Assembly: GCA_020809705.1 (NCBI GenBank)
Contig: CP085832.1
Location: 5,206,048-5,270,047, forward strand
Direction of reading: 5' to 3'
DNA: 64,000 bases
Source of the DNA: Calonectria ilicicola
Lineage: Eukaryota > Ascomycota > Sordariomycetes > Hypocreales > Nectriaceae
Shown: in pieces, positions 33,838 to 46,115 of the stretch
How the letters are laid out: every line of letters starts with the position of its first letter
How positions within the stretch are numbered: position 1 is the stretch's first letter
Notes under the pieces: model-generated
Database searches by the model: none
What the model was told of the DNA's origin: nothing
What the model saw: the letters and a program-made list of their open reading frames with translations, nothing else
Made by a program: the position numbers and the translations under genes

Positions 33838-34382
33838 GTTATGCTTATGTATTTGTGAGTTTTTCTTGACCTACTGTAGTTCTATAGTTAACTTAGTGTT
33901 ACTAGAAGGAGCAGTAGCAACAGGGTTCTTTCCAAATATTATTATTACTTAATTGTTAATATGGATAATCAACTAAATAAGAGCTTTTAATGTATAATAG
34001 TCTGATCAATTCCTAACTTAATGAACCAATTAGAACGAAGGGTTTATTATTGGCAGGATAGTTAGGTATGTTATAGTAAATAGAGTAATAGGAGTGTTAT
34101 ATTAGATAATAGTTAATTGCAATTAAGGTAACCAAGTTATATTAAAAGCTAATTAGTTCCATTCCTTACAGTAGGATCTAATCTATCTATATATTATTAT
34201 CTTATTTTGGTATGTGTGGTGTGCTTGGTGTGCTAGGTGCAACACCTTTCATACTTATTGTGACAGTTGCCCTTATCGCTCCTTGTTTGATTGGTCGTAT
34301 ATAACTATAGGGTAGCTGGTTTCTTACAGGGTGTGGCATTCTGCCACCCTAGACCGCCCTGGGTACGACATGGGTCGTAACA
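33838..34382 (-). mobile_element. Inverted, RIP-decayed Gypsy 5' end
   Basis: On the minus strand this is an LTR (34382 down to about 33991), leader, and the first roughly 30 codons of a related gag, all strongly C-to-T/G-to-A changed. The LTR ends match the intact family, but its middle (about 34160-34340, with TGTGGTGTGCTTGGTGTGC) does not, so it is a sister subfamily. The remnant primer site and LTR partner remain complementary. Confidence 0.8.
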
Positions 34383-35311
34383 CTGAATGTCTTAGAAATA
34401 GGCTACTATTACCCTCTAAGACCCCTAGAAGCTCTTACAACTACTGTGGGGAAATAGCAGATATAAATCATGAAGATATTTGCAAGGCAGCTACTAAAAG
34501 GTGGATCCAACGCCATAATCAGATCAATCAGGCCCTCAAGAAAGCCCTAGAAAGTAACCTTACCTTAGAGGTTGAAATAGAGCCCCTTATTAACCCTAGC
34601 CTTAACCTAAAGGCAGACTTCTTTATTCTCAAGGGCTCTAACTGCTATTACTATAACCTACAAATAGTAACTATTAATAGCCAAGAAAAGGAAGTCTAGG
34701 AAGTCCTAGCTACTATAGCTAAGGATAAACTAAGGAAATATAAGGCTTTGGATCCCTTCTTCTAACCCCTAATCTTCTCTGCTGGAGGCTTAATGGAGCT
34801 AGAAACAGCTAAAAGCTATAGAAAGCTTCAGGAAGTAATAGGGAAAATAGCAGCTAGCTAGCTTGATACCTCTATTAGCCTTACGCTTAGTAAGTTTAGA
34901 GCCTAGGCAGCTAGCTCTATAGCTATTAGCCCTACTAAAAACCCGATTCTTATTCCTAAAGGGCTAAGGGCTAGCCTTTTCAACCAAAACTAACCTCTAT
35001 TTTACTCTCTATTTTACTCTTTTATTTTACTCTCCTATTTACCCTCTCTTTATTCTCTCTTTTACTCTCTATTTTACTCTCTATTTTACTCTCTATTTTA
35101 CTCTCTATTTTACTCTTTACTCTACCCTCTAATACCTATTTTCCTATTTTCCTATTTTCCTATTTTCCTATTTTCCTATTTTCCTATTTTCCTATTTTCC
35201 TATTTTCCTATCTAAGAACTCTTACCTTAATACTCCCCTATAAGATCTAGAAACCTAGAAATATCTTTCCTATTAAAAAGCAACCAAGCACTATTAGCTA
35301 TAGATAGTTAA
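34383..35311 (+). mobile_element. RIP-decayed LINE 3' fragment 1
   Basis: A plus-strand, 5'-truncated copy of the LINE at 2036-6298, covering the end of the RT ORF (from CLRNRLLLP; the first two zinc-finger residues CNH are decayed to YNY), the RHN and KADF motifs, and the 3' UTR. Stops such as TAG at 34697 arise by C-to-T change. The 3' UTR carries CTCTATTTTACT arrays (about 34998-35115) and about ten TTTTCCTA units (about 35134-35211). It ends GATAGTTAA(ATA), where U10 copy C begins. Confidence 0.88.
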
Positions 35312-35314
35312 ATA

Positions 35315-36404
35315 GTAGGGAGTAAACAAGAGATTCAAGGTAGGGTTACGGTTAGAAAAACGACTTATTCTAGGCTTGAAATATAATCTATCTAGGTTTC
35401 CATTCCTAGCAGACTTTTAAACCTAGGTTTGAAAGATATACTAGTCCAATTTCTAGTTAATTTTTAAACCTAGGTTTACAATACTACCCTCAATCTTATA
35501 ACCTTGAATCTCCAACTATTTCTAAACCTAGGTTTAAACTATTACTAAGGTCTAGGCACTTAAGATTTAATACATACCTCAAGGCTATAACACCCCCTGT
35601 TACGACCTGTGCAACCGGGCGTACGAGACCCTATTTAATAGCTGTTATCCGTACCTGTAATTGCAAGTATTGCGATTATTGACTTATCTTTTGGCCTGAC
35701 GGGCTAATTGATGTAATGGGAAGTACGGATCCTTACACCCCCTCCCCTTCTAAAATATCAGACCTACAACCACAATAGAGACCAAATAAATCCCATCTGC
35801 CTAGCTGTATAACTACTTTGATCTCTAGAAAAAGAGCCTAGTACTGCCCACTATGAGTTAGCTCGCAATGATAGTGCAAGTGGTAATACCAGAAACAAAA
35901 GAGTAGATATTTACCCTTTGATTTACTTACTATTGCCAGTCGAACTATTAAGGCAAGTATAAAATAGAATAAAGTAAAGAAAACTCAGGAAAAGGAGTGA
36001 ATAAGTCTTGATTTTATAGTTTCTACTCCAAGACCTCAATATTTGTGTGGCGCACATAAGTAATTATAATATATTGCATCTTATTATTATAAATATCCAA
36101 ATATAGTCTAGTCTAACATATCACATATTTATTACCAATCAATTTCCATAACCTAATCACACTTACTCTATATACTATGAATACCATATCTTATATTTGC
36201 TTTATATACTACTCTGTGGCTAACCCACTTACTTAGGTATACCTAGTAAAATAATACATACTGGGTGGACTGGGAATTGTCTCCTGATAGCGGATAAAGT
36301 TCATTACAAAGTGTTATCATAACTTTTCTTATATTAATCCCATTTCTCAACAAACTAATATATATATAACCATTACATTATATAAGAGTACTACAAAACT
36401 CAGA
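35315..36404 (+). other. U10-C 5' leader, noncoding
   Basis: As in copy A but RIP-changed. The CGCG-rich inverted motifs near 36040-36120 are lost to T/A. No gene. Confidence 0.4.
35419..35535. repeat. Three AAACCTAGGTTT palindromes (U10-C)
   Basis: Perfect at 35419-35430, 35466-35477 and 35524-35535 although the surrounding copy is mutated. The motif lacks CpA, the preferred RIP target, so survival is not by itself evidence of selection. Confidence 0.75.
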
Positions 36405-38866
36405 ATGACCGCTAGAAAACGAACAGGGGACCACCAACCAGATCACCAGTCTGGCTGTTCCAAAAGGACCGCTAGGAACGCTCTTGGTGATACAGAATCT
36501 ACCCTGGAGCTAGCTGAGCCATATCGTATTATCACAGCACAAATGCCAATCCATGCTCTTACACCTAAATGGAATATTGATAGTAAGAATCGCCAAGTGG
36601 ATCCAAAGTAAGTTCAGAGGCTTCTTAGTATCTTCAAAGAGGAAGGTATTAAATAGACCACAAGGGAGAACCACATCTTACTCTTGATAACTCATAAAGA
36701 TATATCCTTAATAAAGAGACATCTACACATTCATCAAGAAACAACAGTCGCTAGCTCAGGGGAAATATTCTACTTTAACAATTGGCTTTCTGTTCATAAT
36801 GGAAAAAAAGTCAAGATAATGGCTGGCCAGCACCGAGTTCAGGCATTGCAGTTATACGGCCAGCAATCAGAGTTTAATGAGGAAGAAATGTGGTGGACAT
36901 GTAGTTTTTATGACCAAAGTAAGTCTATTTTAGATACTTACTGCACCCTATTTCTATATTAATATAAAGTATTTTTATTTATTATATACATATATACTAA
37001 TACAATTTGAATATAGATACTCTACTAATAGATTTAAATATTCAGCTCCGCTTCAACCGAAAAGGCATAGTTATGGAGGATAATTACGGCCAAATATGGA
37101 CCTAGATTGTTGCTGTATTAATGATCAATGAAAAGTTGTTATATGAGGATAAGTGCGATATTCTGAAAAAGAGATTGCGCAAGTTCTTTAGTGGAGTGGT
37201 GATATTCAGCGAATTGCGACCATATGGAGAAATAAGCGGTGGAGGGAGAAGATTACTAAGTGGTGTAAAACCTGGCTTGGCAGAGATATCTTTAAGATCT
37301 CTTCTTGGTATTGGATGATTAGTAAAAGAATAGATGATGTAAGTTTAAGGCTGAATTCTTTCCATTATTACATTTATTACTAATTGTATTTAAATTCTAA
37401 TACTGGTTCTCTGCCTTTCGAACCGTTTTACAGACCCTTTACCAGCTACACTCAGATGCAATACAAAAGGTGTCTGGTGATGACTGGAAAGAAATGGCTA
37501 AGACACTACCAGCAAACCGTACAAAGAAGCAGATTCAAGAATTATTCTATCTGAGGAAGAAAAAGAGCACATCAACAAAACCTCCAAACATCAATCAAAG
37601 TTTCTCATCAAGTTTAATACCCAGAAGTATTAGGATATTTATAAACACATCATAAAAACTCCTAAACTACAGTTTCTTAACATTCACACAATCCTAGAAT
37701 TATCACCAAATCAAGGCAATATCTTAGGCGATATTATGAAGTATATTATATCTTGGCTAAACCCAAGCCCCACTTCCGTGACCAATCTACGCGACAATCA
37801 GAAGCCAGCATTACGGAAGGACTTGGTCCCCGCCCTGCAACATTGCTCGGCTCAATTTGTGTGATTGAGAGAGAAGCATCTTCTATATAGCTTGCCCTTA
37901 GAAGAATCACCTAAATCGCCTAGATCGCCGTCTAAGACCGCCTCGGCTCTCCTACAGCACGAGATAATCGATTTTACCCGACTTCATATTAAGGCCTTTA
38001 GGGCGCCGGCGATGAAGGCCTACTTAGAGCAGAGCTGGGATATTGACAGCAACAATAATACATACACTACACGCTTTTTAGCTAATAAGATATAGGCAGG
38101 ACTATTGGGGATTGTTCGCCAATATAAAGGTGATAACTTCAAACTGGAGTGGACCTCATCTAACAACAAGGTCTATCGTATCGACTAGCACCAAACAACA
38201 CAGTCTAAGATAGCTTCCAACTATACTCAAGACCTTACTAGTTTTCTAAAGGGTATACCTGAGTTTTTACAGCTTTTGGAGACAAGCTCTTCCTCATTTC
38301 AATCAGCATTATCCCAGTGGTTTTCTCAGCAAAACGGGCTTGGGTGGAATGCAACAACTCTAACAACAGCGACAACGACGGTCTCGAGCAGTGGACCTAT
38401 CGTAGCGCCACGTGAGTATGCGGTCAACGCAGAGGCGGCTGATGTGACCGAAGGCAGGACCGGACCTAGCAGAACCTGCAGGAGTAAAAGCCGGCCACCT
38501 GGGGATAATAATACACACACATCAATATTAGCTCCCAACAAAAACGCAGGGATTAATAACAACAGCAGCAACAACCAGCCTCCACAACGCCTGCTACCCT
38601 CGGCGTCAATAGATCAGGGCCGACATATGGAGGAGGAATCGGCACCGCCACATGACCAGTCTCTAAGTCAAGCCAAAACTCGAGTAAGCTTGATAAGGGG
38701 GTTATTAGTAGAGGCCACAGAATCAACAAAAGCAACAAAAGAAACAAAAGCAATAAAAGCGAGAGGAGCAGAGCCAACATCAGCACCGACACCCACAACA
38801 ATGCCATCAACATCAAGAAGGCTTCGAGCATCCTAGGCAAATAAAATACAAGCAGGTAGTAAATAG
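36405..38866 (+). pseudogene. ParB/sulfiredoxin-like gene, copy C (RIP-dead)
   Basis: Recognisable from ATG 36405 with the same exon plan (exon 1 to 36918, exon 2 37017-37338, exon 3 from 37401), but multiple stops appear: TAA at 36609-36611 from CAA, then TAG codons within exon 1 and exon 3. The second intron acceptor is destroyed (TAG to TAA at 37398-37400). GQHRVQAL is still readable at about 36825. Nearly all changes are C-to-T or its complement, consistent with RIP. It serves as an outgroup for judging indels in the other copies. Confidence 0.8.
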
Positions 38867-39191
38867 AACCGTTTTATACATTTTAGTATACTAGGTAATG
38901 CTTTAATAAGAATAATAAGATTACATTTATTCAATAAGAATCTTTTATATTTTCCCTATTAATTAGCAACTTTACTAGCATATTTATTTCGCGTTTTTCT
39001 AGATTACTATTAGTAGGTGTAGAGTGATTAATATTATTATTTGCTTATCGTTCTAGCAGGGTTATATTTGGACTAGAATTAATGTGGTAATTTATATGGT
39101 AGGATTATTTTCTTTTTCTACTCAGCCCCTCAATACTTCTATACTTATCCTTAAACCTCGATTTATGATTTATTAAAAGGAAAAAAGGAAA

Positions 39192-42100
39192 ATAGAGGCT
39201 AAAGTTTATAGGGTTATATTACATTATAAAAATTGTGTGATAATAGAGTGTTCCTTTGCGCATTCCAGCCATTATCTTTTCTTGTAACACTGAGATATTT
39301 TATAAGCATTTTTCTAACATACACTTCAAAAACCATTGCTCTTATACCACATATTTTGGTTGACCAGACTTTCATGTTCAGGGCCATGATGACCCATTCT
39401 CCCGAGGTGCAGGAGGTTTTTCCTCCAAGCGAAAGGATAGTCGACATTAAGCAAGAAAGCCAAGCTGGTGATCAAATGGAAGGTGTTAATAATATTGATG
39501 ATTATGTTAGCCTGGAGGCCGCCGATGAGGCATATCTTGACTTAAATAGTTAAGAGGCTTTTGAGAAGAAGGATGAGTGGGGCTCTACGAATGACGAGTT
39601 CAAGATAAAACACTTAACTAGAGATAAGAAGATGACAGGCAAGTATATCTTTTTACCGCCCCAAACAGCACACCTAAAGTCACTATCTATTTATCCACAG
39701 ATTCCAACTAACGTAGAAGGATGGCTTTAATATAGCAGAAAGGTTCATCTCGAAGACGAATGCGCCCGAATTCAACACCACAGAAGCCCTAAGGATACTT
39801 CAATTGCAATACACAATAAACTATGGATCACGAAGCTCTAGCTCAGGACCCGCAAGTAGCAACAACAAATACTATCCTATATTCCACCTCGACATGATAA
39901 GCATAATTAGGCATCCTCTCTACCCGATTACGAACCAAGGCGGATTTTTCAACAATGTGACCTTTGCACTGAGGCACTGGCAGGCACCTTACAGCTCCAA
40001 GCATGCAGCAAACAGTCTCCCATTTGACCTCACCCGGCAGACCTTTCGAATTGGCACAGGAGCATCACGAGAGGTGTGGTTTATTGTCATGCACCCAGTA
40101 GAGATCGATATTATCAAGGACCCATCCTTGAACGGGCACCGACATCATAAGCAAAAGCAAAGGGCTTCGGATTATCATAGCACAGCTATGCAACAACATC
40201 ATGCCAAGGCGCTTGCATCTTACATTATGCAGAACATCTTCCAAGATAGAGATTTGCTAGAGGAAGGGGTAGAGCCACTGTAGCAGCTCAGTGGGAAGGA
40301 ATCCTAAACCCTATCCTATAATAAGTGGGCTATCTTCCAAGCTTTATTTATGGAAAGATGGGACACGTTTTCCCAACAACACAGTTACGACAGGTTCTAG
40401 AGGCTCTATCGCCCAGCTTTTCATGCTTTCGACCATAGGGCTAATATAGAGATCAAGGTAAATAGATTGCTTCATGAGCTTCCTCGGGAGACTCACCTTC
40501 GCGCTAAGAGCGAGAATGTAGATAGCGATAGCGACAGCAACAGCGACAAGGATGACAGCGATGGCAGTAGTGATTGCAATATTGACAATGATAATATTAT
40601 CAACATTGCTAATGGCGATAATGACGATCTCAGCTCTGTCAGTGGTTGAAGCAATAGCGAAGGGGAGCCCAATGCAGAGGAATGAGGACTGTTTGTGAAG
40701 GAATACATAGATAGCAATCACGACAAAGCTCAAGCGCTCGATAGCATCGAATCACCCAGTAACCGGCCGGCTGAGCTAATTGATGTGCACTAGGCTTTAC
40801 CTAGCGATAGGCTCAAGAAATTGCAAGCAGAACTAGAGCAAAAGTATAACCTAGCCCACATTGACCAGATCTCATATGCTCTTACTACCGATCTCAACTG
40901 CATTCATGTCCAGTCCTCGGGCGAAGAAGAAACCACATGCCTGCTGGCAGACCGTAGCAAGGTAGCCGAGGAATACCACAGCACGAGAGATGTCAATTTC
41001 TATCCTCTCGGATTCCATCGTCACTATAGCAACTTCACATCCCTTATACCCCCAAGGTTCCTGATGAACCTTTGCAGAGTGATGCAGGAAAATGCAAGCG
41101 TCTTGAACGACAGGGCTCTCGTGCTTTTCTTCGGCTTCTTTCAAGCGTACTCAAACATCAAGCGATCAATCCGTAGCCGACCAGACGAACTGTTAGCCGC
41201 GCGCGGGTTTGCTACCGCTGCCCTGACCTTGCCACCTTCAGAGGCCCGATTGGGCGGCTCAAGAATCCAATCCAAGCAGCAGCGACTATTGAGTAGAGTC
41301 CGCGGCGAGTTCACGCCGGACCGGCCAGCTTCATCAACCCCGTTCGCACACGAGAGACAACAGATCAGCACAGCCATAGCCCAGGACCAGGTTGCCTTTC
41401 ACATGGAGCAGGTGGTCACTGTCAAGGCATCCAAACTCGTGTCTGGGCGGCGGCATTTCTACACCATCCTTCAGCCCATTTTCCAGCTGATGCTGTTCTT
41501 TCTCAAGGACACAACGCTTTACATGTGACTGTTACGGAGATTCTGGCTGTCCATCTTCCCCAATATCCTGTATTCATACACGAGATTATTCAAGCTCGCC
41601 CTGGGCGAGATGGAGCGCCGCTTCCGAGCAAGTCGGGAGGACGGGTTGAACGTTGCTAAGTCCGAGAGCACCGCGATTTTGGATAGGTTAGGTCATCTGT
41701 GCTTCACCGGGAGCCCCAGGATATTACCCAACACTGTGTTTGGCCCTCTTGTCACGATGGAGAGCATCGAGGTGGGTGGGTGGCCGTTTGTCTCGCCAGA
41801 GATGCTCGAGTTCGGTGAATCAAACAGCACAATAAACACAAGACGGTGGCCGCGGACATCTGACAACCGACCCATCCTGCTCCATGTGGCTGCGCTAGCG
41901 TATCATTACGGAGCAGCAATAGGGGCCAACCGACACAGTCAGCTCTAGTTCAGCAAGCTCGGGGGAACTAAGGGTTTGCGGGATATCTCAGTGGCTTCCG
42001 ACTTCCTAAAAGAGGTATTCGCTCATCTATAGGTACCACAGATGAGGATCTTCATAGCAACTCAGCTTCAACATCAACTAAGCCACAGTGCTCACGAAAA

Positions 42101-43493
42101 CAAGGATATAGGTGTGAATGGTACGCAGCGGCATTTAGAGCGGCTTTAGATTAGACTAGAGGCGTGGGAAAGCTGCGATGAGCCTTTTAGCAACCAGTTA
42201 AGTTCCCTCCTTATGATTTACCTAGCTTTGAAAATAGCTATTAGAAGGCTCATTCTTCCCCCTACCTGTAATACAGGCAATACGAAAAGCTGTTCTTCGA
42301 CCGGTCCACCAACCACTCAAATATACTATCTCCTAAAGCCACATCAAGAAAAACACGGCACGATTTTGCACAAGAAATTTACAATGCATATCATAATCCC
42401 AAGATATCGGCCAGCAGAGGGCTCTCGGCGATCAATACCACCTGGGCTCTGGTCTTGCGGGCCGCTATCCAGCACACAAGCGAAGACGATATACCGTGGC
42501 AAGATTGGGTTACCGGGCTAGCAACGGCCATTGCTTCCGTCGGGATTGAATGGGTGCCCAGGTCGCATGGGCAAAGCCTGACCTCTCGACGTATTATTCA
42601 GCTTATTGGGAATGTCGAGAGAACCATGCACATCCCGGCTGCCCGGCCCGGGAGCTTGAAGCGAAACGCCATCATAGCCGCGCAAGAGATGGAGCAACTC
42701 AACCAGCCAACCAAAAGAGCTCGCAGGCATATAATCGATTTTGGCTGTCATATTCCGTTTGCTCGAGTCCCGAAGCAAGTACAGGACGGGTTTGAGAAGC
42801 TAGAAAAGCAATATCCAAAGGCAAAGGATAAGCCGGTGCGGAATCATTACCGACTTGCTTATAACTACCTAATAGAGAGCCTGGGGAATGCCCGATGCGA
42901 CTTAATGCTCATTTTGGTGCTAACCCTTGCCTCATCGACAGAGACTCCAATCATAGCCAAGGGCTAGGACAAATTTATGATATGGCAAAGGCATGACCCA
43001 GACATATATGCAGCTACAATGGTCACACGGATGCTATGGTTTATGAAGCCTGAGATATTTCTATAGGAAGTAGAGAAGAAGGGGGTGATGTGTATTAAGG
43101 ATTTGACACCGAAGATTGGTATGTACAACACAACACAATACTTCTTCCACCCGTCCTAGCCATTCACTCGCCTATATACTTATATATTTTACCTGCTTGC
43201 CCCAGGTAAGATAAGATAAGGCAAATGTTAAGAGAACCAGCGCCTTGACTAATGACTGAGTAGAACATACAAAGGTGAGCAACCGCGTTTTGCAAAAGGT
43301 AGGATGGATCTATGTTACAAGTAAACAGTTTCGAAATACAGGAGCAAAGCTCAGATCTGACGAGGAGCTACATGCCTTGCAAAAAAAGCTGGTTTCTTGC
43401 ATAAAGAACCCCGAAGTTTTTATCTCTTTAGTCTTTCACAGTACGGATAAGGTTTGGGTAGATCGGTATAGGTCAATTATTAATAGAAGGTAG
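39192..43493 (+). pseudogene. U10 large orphan gene, copy C (RIP-dead)
   Basis: Same exon order as copy B. The proposed initiator ATG is ATA here (39192), and many TGG and CAG codons have become stops, for example at 39550, 40281 and 41526. The region homologous to the frameshift in A and D keeps the full reading length (GAGGAAGGGG at about 40260), like B. Before the end of exon 4 it has GGGGG where A, B and D have GGGG, which opens the frame through to the GTATGT donor. This supports the longer five-exon model. Confidence 0.75.
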
Positions 43494-44133
43494 TGTTTTA
43501 TTTAGATTTTAGTAGTTGATTTATTGTAACATACTAATATTTACTTATATTTATTTTTACCACTCTCATTGTTAACTAGTGTAAAGATGTGCTCCTAAAT
43601 GTGATCTTTAAGTTGACTAGGAAAATAAAATAGCACTTTCCTAATATATTATTGCCTATATTATCAATTGGTTAGAATAGTGATAGACTTATAATAAACT
43701 TTCATTAGCTAAGACAGCTATTGTATTATATTGGAAGATAGAGGCAAGCAGGGGGCCGAGCTTGTAAGCATACTGACCAGGTGGACAGTATAGGAAACGG
43801 ATGCGGGGCGATTGCTGTGATCAATATTAGATGAAAGCTGCAGTGCCGGTCAGCAACAATGCTTATAGACTAATTAATCTAGCTCCACCAAGCAATATCG
43901 GTCCCCAGCGTCACAAAGATTGCATTCGGATTCAAGCAACAACGTTGATCTGTTTAGGTTCCAGTAAATGCTTTCTTTAACTATAACACAACCCAAACAC
44001 ATAAAGTACTAAACTAAAATACTAACTAACCGAAATATGCCCCCATACTCTTCAGCTGCACTTAATCAAAATCTGAGAAGGAATATGGATACTATAGAAG
44101 CCAAGTATAGGTCGATTACCCACATATAACATA
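43494..44133 (+). other. U10-C spacer, no gene seen
   Basis: Equivalent of 14476-15115 with added C-to-T changes. Nothing recognisable. Confidence 0.4.
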
Positions 44134-44831
44134 TTAGGTACTGTCAAGCATGCTATCTTGATTCTCAAGAGTAGACTCGGCAGCCTCAGCCACCTTTGCG
44201 TCAATCGTCCAGGATTCCTTGGAGGGAAGCTTTCCACTTTACAGTGCACTCTAAAGCACAGCATCGATTGATTGTCTTCTCTGGTCCAGCATCAGCTCCA
44301 GCGCCAGCGCCAATCACAACCGCAGCAAGTGAGCCAGGGTCAACACCTCGTCAAGCATTGTACGTAATGGACAGGTTAGAGCCATCATTACCCACAAATA
44401 TAATATCAAGGCCAGCGAAATACTGGTTTAGCCTATTGACCAGGAAGTTGACGAGGTCAGGTCTCAGCTCGGCAGCAACAGCGATTCCGAAGATGACCGC
44501 CCAGCTAAGTGGATCCAAAAAAACATAAACTGGCTCCTGGCCCACTGCAGGCAGGGTCAGCAGCTCTGACTTCGGCGGTACGAGAAGGCCTGCAGCCGGC
44601 GCCATCTCCGAAATTAACCACTTCCCAGATGTGAAATGATAACTCGTCCACCACTTGTATTTGTTTGTCGACGGTGCCGGGTTGGAGAAATTTTGGCTTG
44701 TCTCTCTAGACTTACTGCTACTGTAGACCTGGCCGCTTAGATTGCCACCTTCAAGCTACTATACAATTGTTTCTTGCGGTTGATATACAGCAGAGCGGCC
44801 TGGAGGCAACTGCACGCTATCAATAAAAATC
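44134..44831 (-). pseudogene. Decayed minus-strand gene in U10, copy C
   Basis: Same 698-bp decayed frame and same lesions as in the other copies, with slightly different local codons (GTACGAGAAGG at about 44578). It is flanked upstream by a 16-T run. The shared TAG TAG and TGA show that the inactivation predates divergence of A-D. Confidence 0.45.
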
Positions 44832-45026
44832 TTTTTTTTTTTTTTTTGTTTTATGTAAAGGGGCAGCGGATACTTATTTATATACAATGGTTGGCTGTTA
44901 ATTTATTGAATTAATGTCATCCTTCTATTAAGGGATAATCTCTTAGTAAGATGAGCGGTTATGCAAATGCTCCTTTGCTCGAGGGGGGAGTGTGTGTGTG
45001 GGAGGAAGGGCTGAGAAATGTGGATA

Positions 45027-46115
45027 GTAGGGAGTAAACAAGAGATTCAAGGTAGGGTTACGGTTAGAAAAACGACTTATTCTAGGCTTGAAATATAATC
45101 TATCTAGGTTTCCATTCCTGGCAGACTTTTAAACCTAGGTTTGAAAGATATACTAGTCCAATTTCTAGTTAATTTTTAAACCTAGGTTTACAATACTACC
45201 CTCAATCTTATAACCTTGAATCTCCAACTATTTCTAAACCTAGGTTTAAACTATTACTAAGGTCCAGGCACTTAAGATTTAATACATACCTCAAGGCTAT
45301 AACACCCCCTGTTACGACCTGTGCAACCGGGCGCACGAGACCCTATTTAATAGCTGTTATCCGTACCTGTAATTGCAAGCATTGCGATTATTGACTTATC
45401 TTTTGGCCTGACGGGCTAATTGACGTAATGGGAAGTACGGATCCTTACACCCCTCCCCTTCTAAAATATCAGACCTACAACCACAATAGAGACCAAATAA
45501 ATCCCATCTGCCTAGCTGTATAACTACTTTGATCTCTAGAAAAAGAGCCTAGTACTGCCCGCTGTGAGTTGGCTCGCAATGATAGTGTAAGTGGTAATAC
45601 CAGAAACAAAAGAGCAGATATTTACCCTTTGATTTACTTACTATTGCCAGTCGAACTATTAAGGCAAGTATAAAATAGAATAAAGTAAAGAAAACTCAGG
45701 AAAAGGAGTGAACAAGTCTTGATTTTACAGTTTCTACTCCAAGACCTCGATATTCGCGTGGCGCACGTAAGTAATCACAACACGTCGCGTCTCATTATTA
45801 TGAATATCCAGATATAGTCTAGTCTGACGCGTCGCATGTTTGTTACCAATCAATTTCCATAACCTAATCACACTTGCTCTATATGCTATGAATACCATGT
45901 CTTATATTTGCTTTGTATACTACTCTGTGGCTGACCCACTTGCTTGGGTATATCTGGTAAAATAATACATACTGGGTGGACTGGGAATTGTCTCCTGATG
46001 GCGGATAAAGTTCATTGCGAAGTGTCATCATAACTTTTCTTATATTAATCCCATTTCTCGACAAACCAGTGTACATACAACCATTACATTATATAAGAGT
46101 ACTACAAAACTCAGA
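45027..46115 (+). other. U10-D 5' leader, noncoding
   Basis: Matches the leader of copy A at the sites where A and B differ (for example GATAGTGTAAG at about 45580). Palindromes and TATATAA present. No gene. Confidence 0.45.
45131..45247. repeat. Three AAACCTAGGTTT palindromes (U10-D)
   Basis: Perfect palindromes at 45131-45142, 45178-45189 and 45236-45247, with conserved spacing. Confidence 0.75.

Larger units (their letters stand above)
35315..45023 (+). mobile_element. U10 element, copy C (RIP-decayed, 3'-truncated)
   Basis: A 9.7-kb copy with dense but patchy G:C to A:T change: strong in the leader, introns and first gene, while 41160-41520 and 42560-42780 are almost unchanged. It lacks the last roughly 330 bp. 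At GAAATGTGGAT it runs directly into copy D. The three leader palindromes survive. Confidence 0.8.

Noticed and set aside
35000..35215. CRISPR-like array
   Set aside because: Direct 8- and 12-mers without spacers, inside a LINE 3' UTR in a fungal genome.
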